Shown here: positions 33,138 to 40,419 of the stretch, piece after piece
How the letters are laid out: each line of letters starts with the position of its first letter
How positions within the stretch are numbered: the first letter of the stretch is position 1
NCBI RefSeq assembly: GCF_000949865.1
Contig: NZ_JWJH01000002.1
Span: forward strand, 186,001 to 250,000
DNA: 64,000 nucleotides
DNA from: Rhizobium nepotum 39/7
Lineage (GTDB): Bacteria > Pseudomonadota > Alphaproteobacteria > Rhizobiales > Rhizobiaceae
Reading direction: 5' to 3'
Notes under the pieces: model-generated
What the model was told of the DNA's origin: nothing
Databases searched by the model: none
The model's input: only the letters and a program-made list of their open reading frames with translations
Made by a program: the position numbers and the translations under genes

Positions 33138-34050
33138 TCAAATCGCCCATTCCTCATCCGTCGTAAACACAATCGTCAGCCACCGATCCGTCCCCTCGCC
33201 GCCGAGCGCATCGCCGATTTCGTCGCGGATGGCGTCCCACTCTTCCAGACGGCGGGGTGGCCAGTTCTTTGGTACGATGAAGAACAGTTCGATCTGCCGG
33301 CCGCGCCCTACCCTTGCCACATAGGAATAATGCGAGGCGAAGCCGAATTTTTCGACGGTTTCCGCCGCCACACTATCCACATGCTGTTTGAACTCCAGCG
33401 GCGTCACCAGAAGTATGTCGCCGAGCGCCTGTTTCACATTGCCGAGCGGCATGGGGATGATGACGAGGCAGACCAGCGCCAGCACGGCGGGGTCGATATA
33501 GGGAGCGATCCATTGATGCGCCGTTCCCGTCAGCCCGTAACCGATGGCGAAGGCGAGGAACAGGGCCACGCTCAGGAGCGCGCTCATCAGCCAGCTTTTG
33601 GCGTCCAGCGCCACGAAGGCGGATTTCAGCCTGCGGTTTTGGCCTCTGACGAACCATGCCATGGCGAGCGAGACGGCGAAACTGACGAAGGTGACGATGA
33701 CGGCGTAGTCGAGACCTGCCGCCGTCCATCAGGCTGTCGATGGCATTGATCAGGGCATAGATCGCAGCTCCCATCAGGAGCGTGCCGTTGAGGCCGAGCA
33801 CCATCGGTTCCAGATGCCAGAAACCCATGGTGAAGCGTTCCGCCAGCCTGCCGCCGGGCTTGGGCGCCGCAGAGGCGGCGATCAGCCGCGCCACGAGCAG
33901 CGCCAGCACCGTCATGAAAGCGTCGGTCAGGGCATAAACGCCATCGAACACCACCGCGAAGGAGCCGGAGAACAAGCCCGCGCCGATGCCGACCACAGCC
34001 AGAAGAACCGTAACGGCGATGGAGACTTTAAGCAGGGATTGTTCCGTCAT
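33138..34050 (-). pseudogene. cation diffusion facilitator (CDF) transporter, frameshifted
   Basis: The N-terminal part from the ATG at 34050 (MTEQSLLKVSIAVTVLLAVV, then a membrane domain with VFDGVYALTDAFMTVLALLV, which carries D and D at metal-site positions) runs to NAIDSLMDGG and then leaves the frame near 33715. The family sequence resumes in another frame as LDYAVIVTFVSFAVSLAMAW and runs to the end at 33138 with the cytoplasmic domain (KQHVDSVAAETVEKFGFASH). The span of 913 bases is not a multiple of three. Intact, it would be about 304 residues and export Zn, Fe or Mn by proton antiport. Either a sequence error or a real inactivation. Confidence 0.82.
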
Positions 34051-34193
34051 GACGCGTATTTTACCTTCAAAAGCGGACGCCACCTTCCTATAAACAGGGC
34101 AGACAAAGCGGGATAGCGAAAAATATGTGCGATTTTCGCCAGGAATCCCGCTCTCATTCTTCGATCTAGTGCAAACAGGACAGGACAAAACCC

Positions 34194-34982
34194 ATGGATC
34201 TCGGTATTTCCGGCAAACGCGCCCTCGTTCTCGCCTCTTCACGCGGCCTTGGGCTGGGCATTGCAACGGCGCTGGCGAAAGAAGGGGCGCATGTCCTTCT
34301 CGTTGGCAGAAGCGGCGAGAAGCTGGATGCGAACTGCAAGGCGATCAACGCACTCGGCAAAGGCAAGGCCGACTGGGTGTGGGGTGATCTGGCAGAGGAT
34401 AATTTCGTCGAGGCCATGGTTCAGGCCGTAAAGGACAAGCTCGGCGGCATCGATATTCTCGTCAACAATACCGGCGGCCCGACACCGGGTCTTGCGCAGG
34501 AGATGACGGTGGAGAAGCTGGAGGGTTTCTTCCAGTCGATGGTGCTGCGGGTCATCACGCTTACCAACGCGCTGCTGCCGCAGATGAAGGAACAGGGCTT
34601 TGGCCGCATCCTGACCGTCGCCTCCTCCGGCGTGTTCGAACCGATCCCCAATCTGGCGCTGTCCAACACGCTGCGCGGGGCGCTTGTCGGCTGGAGCAAG
34701 ACGCTGTCCTCCGAAGTCGCCGGTTTCGGCATCACCTCCAACCTTCTCCTGCCCGGCCGCATCCACACCGACCGCATCGACGAGCTGGATGGAGCCAACG
34801 CCAAGCGTCTGGGTAAAAGCGTCGAGGAAATCCGCGAGGCTTCCGTCAAGAGCATTCCGGCTGGCCGTCTCGGCACGGTTGAAGAATTCGCCGCCGCCGG
34901 CGCTTTCCTCTGCTCGGTGCCGGCAAGCTACATCACCGGCACGATGCTCAGGGTAGATGGCGGCGCGGCAAAATCGAACTGA
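34194..34982 (+). CDS. short-chain dehydrogenase/reductase lacking the canonical Tyr-Lys pair
   Basis: 262 residues. LVLASSRGLGLGIATALAKE is the cofactor-binding TGxxxGxG equivalent and DILVNNTGGPTPG the NNAG equivalent. The catalytic region reads VASSGVFEPIPNLALSNTLR GAL: Ser is present, but where YxxxK is expected there are Ser and Arg (SNTLR). The end SYITGTMLRVDGGAAKSN is normal. It belongs to the FabG-like subgroup with this altered site, so it may act on a different substrate class or not be a standard dehydrogenase. Divergent from the CDF gene. Confidence 0.85.
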   Translation: MDLGISGKRALVLASSRGLGLGIATALAKEGAHVLLVGRSGEKLDANCKAINALGKGKADWVWGDLAEDNFVEAMVQAVKDKLGGIDILVNNTGGPTPGLAQEMTVEKLEGFFQSMVLRVITLTNALLPQMKEQGFGRILTVASSGVFEPIPNLALSNTLRGALVGWSKTLSSEVAGFGITSNLLLPGRIHTDRIDELDGANAKRLGKSVEEIREASVKSIPAGRLGTVEEFAAAGAFLCSVPASYITGTMLRVDGGAAKSN

Positions 34983-34995
34983 CGCCGAAAAGACA

Positions 34996-35973
34996 TCAAG
35001 AGACCGCTCCGTAGATCACGAAGCGGTTTCGGCCGGTATTCTTGGCTTCATAAAGCGCCGTGTCGGCACGGCGCAGCACCTCGCTGGCGCTTTCACCGGG
35101 GTTTGCGAAGGCGATGCCGGCCGAGCAGCTGTAGCGGAAATCGGGCACATCCTTCAGCGGCGAGGCCTCGGTCAGCGACGACAGCAGGCTTTGCACGACG
35201 CTTTCAGCGCTCAGCATTCGCGAACCACTGAGCACCAGCAGGAACTCCTCGCCGCCGATCCGCCCGGCCAGATCGTCGCGGCCGATGGCGGCAGAAAACC
35301 GGGCGGCGAAATCCTTAAGCACGAGATCGCCGCACGCATGCCCGAAACGGTCGTTCACCAACTTGAAGTGATCGATATCCATGATGATCACCGCAAGGGC
35401 CTGGGCCTTGTTGGGTCCAAGCATCTGGTTGAGAATATCCATGGCGTAACGGCGGTTGCCGAGGCCGGTCAGCTCGTCGCTCAGCGCCGATTTCAACGCC
35501 CTGTCGCGCTCCTGCCGCAGATCGCGCAATTCGACGCCAAGCTCGGAAATATCGGTCATGACACACAACATCCAGCCGCCCGGCAGTGTCGTTTCCGTCG
35601 TCAATATCCAGCGTCCGTCATTGAGGCTGGTTTCGATGGTGCGGAAAGGCAACTTGCCGCGCCTCGTTTTGGCGGAGCGCAGCCATAGTTCGAAATCGGA
35701 AGTTTCGATGGCGGTGCCGGTGGAGCTGCGGTAGCCGCTGCGCATCAGTTCCACCCAGCTTGAAAAGTCATCCGGCCCCATGCCGAGCGCGTTGCGGAAC
35801 GCCGTATTGGCGAAACGCAGCTCGTCGTCACCGTCGAAAAGGGCATAACCCTGCTGCGACGCTTCCATGAGATCCATCAGGTGGCGATTGAAGCTATCCG
35901 CGTCGCCGCGCACAAGGACCATTGGTTCGGGCGGAGCATCTTCGAGGGCAGAACGGGCCGGCTTGTGGGACAT
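34996..35973 (-). CDS. PAS-GGDEF diguanylate cyclase
   Basis: 325 residues. Residues about 25-140 form a PAS-like sensor (LMEASQQGYALFDGDDELRF ANTAFRNALGMG). From about 155 the GGDEF domain has SALSDELTGLGNRRYAMDIL, IIMDIDHFKLVNDRFGHACG and GRIGGEEFLLVLSG, with an intact GGEEF active site. Five residues before it stands GRDD rather than RxxD, so product inhibition through the I-site is unlikely. It makes cyclic di-GMP from two GTP in the cytoplasm. No membrane segments seen. Convergent with the SDR gene. Confidence 0.92.
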   Translation of the reverse strand: MSHKPARSALEDAPPEPMVLVRGDADSFNRHLMDLMEASQQGYALFDGDDELRFANTAFRNALGMGPDDFSSWVELMRSGYRSSTGTAIETSDFELWLRSAKTRRGKLPFRTIETSLNDGRWILTTETTLPGGWMLCVMTDISELGVELRDLRQERDRALKSALSDELTGLGNRRYAMDILNQMLGPNKAQALAVIIMDIDHFKLVNDRFGHACGDLVLKDFAARFSAAIGRDDLAGRIGGEEFLLVLSGSRMLSAESVVQSLLSSLTEASPLKDVPDFRYSCSAGIAFANPGESASEVLRRADTALYEAKNTGRNRFVIYGAVS

Positions 35974-36273
35974 CGAGGCTTCCGTTTACAAACGCAAAAC
36001 GATAAAACGAAATCTATTCTTTAGCGCTATATTTCAACTTTATACTCAGCGTGTACGAAAAAATATTTAATGCGGACGGCGAGACTGCATCCCCTTGCGA
36101 ATATTACTTCATGCAAATGTCACGATAAACCTCAAGACGGCGCTTGCCATTCCATCGGGCTTGTGCAATCAACCGCCCTCCTCTGACATCGGGACGCCAA
36201 GGGCGTCCTTTATTTCACGCCGGGCCGCTTTTCAGGCCGGGCGAGCATTTCTATCGGCGACAAGGATATGGCG
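35974..36273. other. divergent intergenic region
   Basis: 300 bases, AT-rich at 35990-36080, carrying the promoters of the GGDEF gene and the Hsp70-like gene. GGGACGCCAAGGGCGTCC (36190-36207) is an 18-base imperfect hairpin in the leader of the Hsp70-like gene. No coding signal. Confidence 0.45.
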
Positions 36274-37572
36274 ATGACGCAAAAGCGGGCACTGGGCCTC
36301 GATTTCGGCACGACCAACACGGTCATGGCTCTTTCCGACGGCAGCGGCGACAGCCGTTCCATGCGCTTCACCAGCAGCGCGGGCACGGATGACAGCATGC
36401 GCACGGCGCTCTCCTTCATGAAGGATTCCGGCCTCGGTGCTGCCGCCCTGCATGTGGAAGCGGGCCACGCCGCCATCCGGCAATTCATCGACAATGCGGG
36501 CGATTGCCGCTTTCTGCAATCGATCAAGACCTTTGCGGCCTCGTCGCTGTTTCAGGGCACGCTGATTTTCGCCAAGCGCCAGAGCTTCGAAGATCTGATG
36601 GACGTGTTCCTGCGCAAGCTGAAGACCTATGCGGGCGCGGAATGGCCGAGCGACGTCTCGACCGTCATCGCCGGCCGGCCGGTGCGTTTCGCCGGCAGCA
36701 ATCCGAACGAAACCCTGGCGCTCGCCCGTTACAACGAGGCGCTGACCCGGGCCGGTTTTCCGGACATCCACTATGTCTACGAGCCGGTGGCGGCCGCCTA
36801 TTATTTCGCCCAGAGCCTGAAAAAGGACGCCAACGTGCTGGTGGCGGATTTCGGCGGCGGCACCACCGATTATTCGCTGATCCGCTTCGAGACCCATGCC
36901 GGCAAGCTTTCCGCCACCCCCATCGGCCATTCCGGCGTCGGCGTGGCGGGCGATCATTTCGACTTCCGCATGATCGACAATCTGGTCTCGCCGGAAATCG
37001 GCAAGGGCAGCAAGTTCAAAAGCTTCGACAAGGTGCTGGACGTGCCTTCCGGTTATTACGTGAATTTCGGCCGCTGGAACCAGCTGTCGATCTTCAAGAC
37101 CTCCAAGGAATTCACCGACCTGAAATCGCTGGTGCGCTCGGCGATCGAGCCGGACAAACTCGAACTCTTCATCGATCTGGTGGAACATGACGAGGGTTAT
37201 CCGCTCTATCAGTCGATTTCCGCCACCAAGATGGCGCTGTCTTCGGCTGAGGAGGCGGAATTCAACTTCGCGCCGCTCGGCAAGGCCGGCCGCAAGATGG
37301 TCAAGCGCAGCGATTTCAACAGCTGGATCGCCGATGACCTTGCCAAGATCGAAGGCGCGCTGGACGAGGTTCTGGAGAAGACGCAGGTCGCACCTGATGC
37401 AATCGACAAGGTGTTCCTCACCGGCGGCACCTCTTTCGTGCCGGCTGTGCGGGAGCTTTTCACCCGCCGTTTCGACGCGGACCGCATCGAAACCGGCGGC
37501 GAGCTGCTCTCGATTGCCCATGGTCTCGCCATGATCGGCGAAAGCGGCGACATTCAGCGCTGGACAGCGTGA
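36274..37572 (+). CDS. Hsp70 family protein, YegD-like
   Basis: 432 residues from the ATG at 36274 (the one at 36268 lies too close to the AAGG site). ALGLDFGTTNTVMALSDGSG is the phosphate-1 loop of the actin/Hsp70 ATPase; VYEPVAAAYYFAQ and NVLVADFGGGTTDYSLIRFE are the connect and phosphate-2 motifs; KVFLTGGTSFVPAVRELFTR is the adenosine motif. It has the ATPase domain but almost none of the DnaK peptide-binding domain, as in YegD. A chaperone-like ATPase of unknown client. The uracil-DNA glycosylase gene follows 43 bases downstream. Confidence 0.9.
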   Translation: MTQKRALGLDFGTTNTVMALSDGSGDSRSMRFTSSAGTDDSMRTALSFMKDSGLGAAALHVEAGHAAIRQFIDNAGDCRFLQSIKTFAASSLFQGTLIFAKRQSFEDLMDVFLRKLKTYAGAEWPSDVSTVIAGRPVRFAGSNPNETLALARYNEALTRAGFPDIHYVYEPVAAAYYFAQSLKKDANVLVADFGGGTTDYSLIRFETHAGKLSATPIGHSGVGVAGDHFDFRMIDNLVSPEIGKGSKFKSFDKVLDVPSGYYVNFGRWNQLSIFKTSKEFTDLKSLVRSAIEPDKLELFIDLVEHDEGYPLYQSISATKMALSSAEEAEFNFAPLGKAGRKMVKRSDFNSWIADDLAKIEGALDEVLEKTQVAPDAIDKVFLTGGTSFVPAVRELFTRRFDADRIETGGELLSIAHGLAMIGESGDIQRWTA

Positions 37573-37615
37573 TTTACGGGTTCCCCGAGCGGGGAACATG
37601 GGATAATTTCCGCCC

Positions 37616-38518
37616 ATGATCGCCGCTCACGACCTTTCCCCGGCCGAACTCGCCGCGCTTCTGCATTTTCATGCGGATGCGGGTGTGGACTGGTTGCTGG
37701 AAGAGCAACCGGTCGACCGTTTCGCCGAATTTGCCGCCGCCCGCCCGGCCCGGCCCGCAGCGCGACAGGAAAGTTCTGCGCCCGCGCGCCAGACGGAGGG
37801 CGGCGCGCCCGAGCGCCGTTCCGATGCTCCCCAGCGGCAGACGGCAAGCCGCACTGCGCCGACGAGAGGCGCGCCGCCTGCCCCCGCAATTCAGCAAAAT
37901 GTCGCCATGCCGGACGAACAGGCCGTGGCGGCTGCGCGTTTTGCGGCAGAGAGCGCGAGGTCACTTTCCGAACTGAAGACCGCGCTTGAGGGTTTCAGCG
38001 GCTGCAACCTCAAGAACAGCGCCCGCAACACGGTATTCACCGAAGGCGATCCCGCCTCCGCCGTCATGGTCATCGGCCCCATGCCGGATGCGGATGACGA
38101 CCGCGAGGGCATGCCCTTTGCCGGCAAATCCGGGCTGCTGCTCGACCGTATGCTGGCGGCGATCGGCCTTGAACGCTCAGGCATCATGCTCGGCAATGTC
38201 GTGCCCTGGCGGCCGCCGGGCAATCGCCCGCCGACTCAGGCCGAAATGGATATTTGCCGGCCCTTCATTGAGCGGCAGATTGCCCTTGCGGAGCCGAAAC
38301 ACCTGTTGCTTCTTGGCAACTTGACCGCACGTTTCTTCTTCGGCGGCACCGGAACGATCCATACGCTGCGTGGACAGTGGCGTGATGTCGCAGCCGGACA
38401 CCTGGTTTTACCGGCGCTGGCCAGCCTGCATCCGCAGGAACTTCTGAACGCACCTGCCAGCAAGTCATTGGCATGGCAGGATTTATTAGCCTTTCGGGCA
38501 AAAATGTCCGAAGGCTGA
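37616..38518 (+). CDS. uracil-DNA glycosylase superfamily protein (family 4-like)
   Basis: 300 residues. A Pro/Ala/Arg-rich linker (residues 40-100) precedes the glycosylase domain. That domain has EGFSGCNLKNSARNTVFTEG, GMPFAGKSGLLLDRMLAAIG, GNVVPWRPPGNRPPTQAEMD, CRPFIERQIALAEPKHLLLL, and a C-terminal LASLHPQELLNAPASKSLAW with the second active-site motif (family 4 has HPS; here HPQ). The first active-site motif is GPMPDADDD instead of GEAPGxxED. Only two Cys are present in the domain instead of the four that bind the [4Fe-4S] cluster. It is a family member that should remove uracil from DNA, but it is atypical. Confidence 0.85.
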   Translation: MIAAHDLSPAELAALLHFHADAGVDWLLEEQPVDRFAEFAAARPARPAARQESSAPARQTEGGAPERRSDAPQRQTASRTAPTRGAPPAPAIQQNVAMPDEQAVAAARFAAESARSLSELKTALEGFSGCNLKNSARNTVFTEGDPASAVMVIGPMPDADDDREGMPFAGKSGLLLDRMLAAIGLERSGIMLGNVVPWRPPGNRPPTQAEMDICRPFIERQIALAEPKHLLLLGNLTARFFFGGTGTIHTLRGQWRDVAAGHLVLPALASLHPQELLNAPASKSLAWQDLLAFRAKMSEG

Positions 38519-38669
38519 TTGCCTCATTCTTATTCAGTGTAAATGAATTATGAAAAAAGCCATGCGCAATTTGCATAACAGCGCCGCATTTGACCGCATT
38601 GCCGAATCCATGCTGCACTGCGATAAGCCGTCGTGTCTTGGGAGGAATTCGGTTTAAGGAACCAAGGCA

Positions 38670-38861
38670 ATGACCACTCGCTTCCGTCCGGTACATTCCG
38701 GCTTTGAAACGCTCCGCCTGGCGGGCCTCGGCCCTCGCTCCAGTCAGGGTTACCATCGTTTCGGCGCTGCCGCTAACGAACAGATGACCGCACGCGCTGC
38801 CATGCAGCAGGTTCGCGTCACACGTCCTGCAGCTGTCTTCGCGGATTTCCGCGAGCGCTGA
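38670..38861 (+). CDS. small basic protein of unknown function
   Basis: 63 residues (MTTRFRPVHSGFETLRLAGL ... VTRPAAVFADFRER) with 9 Arg, no membrane segment and no known motif. TAAGGAACCAAGG lies before the ATG. No domain family recognised. It stands alone between the glycosylase and the DMT transporter genes. Confidence 0.5.
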   Translation: MTTRFRPVHSGFETLRLAGLGPRSSQGYHRFGAAANEQMTARAAMQQVRVTRPAAVFADFRER

Positions 38862-39047
38862 GAACACTCAGACCGGCGTAAAACCGGTCACATCTATGAT
38901 TGCGCGCTGGCGTCTTTCTTCGGGAGGGCGCCTTTTGCTTTTGCAGGGCTATGCGCCGACTTGACGGCGGCTTTGGCCCGAAGACCGCGCGGCTTGCCGC
39001 AAACACCGCGCATGCCGCGTTGCGTTTGGGCGCATTCATGCGCAGCA

Positions 39048-39947
39048 TCACCCCTGCGGCGTTGAGGCCTTGCGGGCCGCCCTTCTCGCCAGCCCCAGCT
39101 GATGTTCACGGAAAATGATGAAGATGCCTGCGAATACCACGATCGCCGTACCGATCAGCATGGTGAGAGTGGGAATGTCTCCGAACAGGATGTAGGCGAC
39201 CGCGATCCCAAACACGATGGAGCTGTATTCGAAGGGTGCGATGGTGGAGACCTCCGCATGACGATAGCTCTCCGTCAGGAAGATCTGCGCGACGCCGCCG
39301 CAAATGCCGCTGGTGATCAGCAGAACGGACTGTCTCGCGTCCAGGTCGCTCCAGCCGAAAGGCACGCTGACCAGCGACAGCAATGTGGCGGTAAGCGAGA
39401 AATAAAGCACGATGGTCGGTGTTTTTTCCGTGTCCACCAGTTGCCGCACCTGGATCATCGCAAGACCGCCGAGTGCCGCGCCGCAAAGCACAGCAATGGC
39501 GCCCAGGCCCTCACCCGCGGCAAAACCGCCCTCCCTCAGCAGCGTCAGCTTCGGCCACAGGATCACCAGCACGCCCATCATGCCGACAAAAACCGCGCTC
39601 CAGCGGTAGATGCGCACCTTCTCGCGCAGGATGAAGGCTGCAAAGACGACGGCCAGTAACGGCGAGGCGTAACCGATGGCGATGAATTCGGGTAGCGGCA
39701 GCAGGGTCAGCCCGTAAAAACCGCAGGCCATGGAGAGAATGCCGAGAAAACCGCGCTTGAAATGGCCGACGAGATTGTTGGTGTGCAGCGCGCTTGTCAG
39801 CGCATGCAGCCAGGCAAGGTAAACGACGATGGGAATGATGGCGAAAGCGGAACGGAAGAAGGTGATCTGGCCCGCCGGCACATCGGGACCGGAGGCCTTG
39901 ATACAGGTCTGCATTACCAGAAAGAAGCCGACCGAAATCAGCTTCAT
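39048..39947 (-). CDS. DMT superfamily permease, EamA domains
   Basis: 299 residues from the ATG at 39947, which has GGGGATAAGC upstream; the frame to 40001 adds 18 residues without a good site. Ten membrane segments in two EamA repeats: the first ends with IAIGYASPLLAVVFAAFILREKV (a characteristic P-x-hydrophobic-E helix), the second with SIVFGIAVAYILFGDIPTLT MLIGTAIV. Probable exporter of amino acids or other metabolites; substrate unknown. Alone on its strand. Confidence 0.87.
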   Translation of the reverse strand: MKLISVGFFLVMQTCIKASGPDVPAGQITFFRSAFAIIPIVVYLAWLHALTSALHTNNLVGHFKRGFLGILSMACGFYGLTLLPLPEFIAIGYASPLLAVVFAAFILREKVRIYRWSAVFVGMMGVLVILWPKLTLLREGGFAAGEGLGAIAVLCGAALGGLAMIQVRQLVDTEKTPTIVLYFSLTATLLSLVSVPFGWSDLDARQSVLLITSGICGGVAQIFLTESYRHAEVSTIAPFEYSSIVFGIAVAYILFGDIPTLTMLIGTAIVVFAGIFIIFREHQLGLARRAARKASTPQG

Positions 39948-40419
39948 GCTTATCCCCCGAAAGGGATTTGTCGGTTCGGCGTTCATCGGGCAGTTACTCA
40001 TATCGGCTGCGCAAACACGCCATCGGGTAATTTTTCACGGGGGAAGGACGACCTAAGGGGAATTGGACTAGCGCAAGGCTAGAACAATTACACCAATCGC
40101 TTACATCAAAAATTGTTATTCACCCATGAATTCGGTTGATCTGACTGCGGCGCGGGACCGTTTTCGACCGTCAAAGGCGCACCTGCTAAAATTTGAAGAA
40201 AATAAAATACAATTTCAGCAATCGTTCAACATTTGCTGACATGGTCCGCAGGTCCGGCAGCGGGAGGATCGTCTGCGGGGCTGGAAAAGCCTTCCATGGT
40301 GGGACAGAACGTCCTCCGACGCGCACATGATCGTGACGAATACTGCACCTATTTTACATCCGGGCCTTATGGCGACATGATGCCCCGGAGGACAACGACA
40401 AAGTTATTCAGGAATAGTC
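39948..40419. other. divergent intergenic region before pepN
   Basis: About 470 bases between the DMT permease and pepN, with AT-rich stretches at 40080-40130 and 40180-40220 that are candidate promoter regions for the two genes. No coding signal, repeat or palindrome that I can support. Confidence 0.4.
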
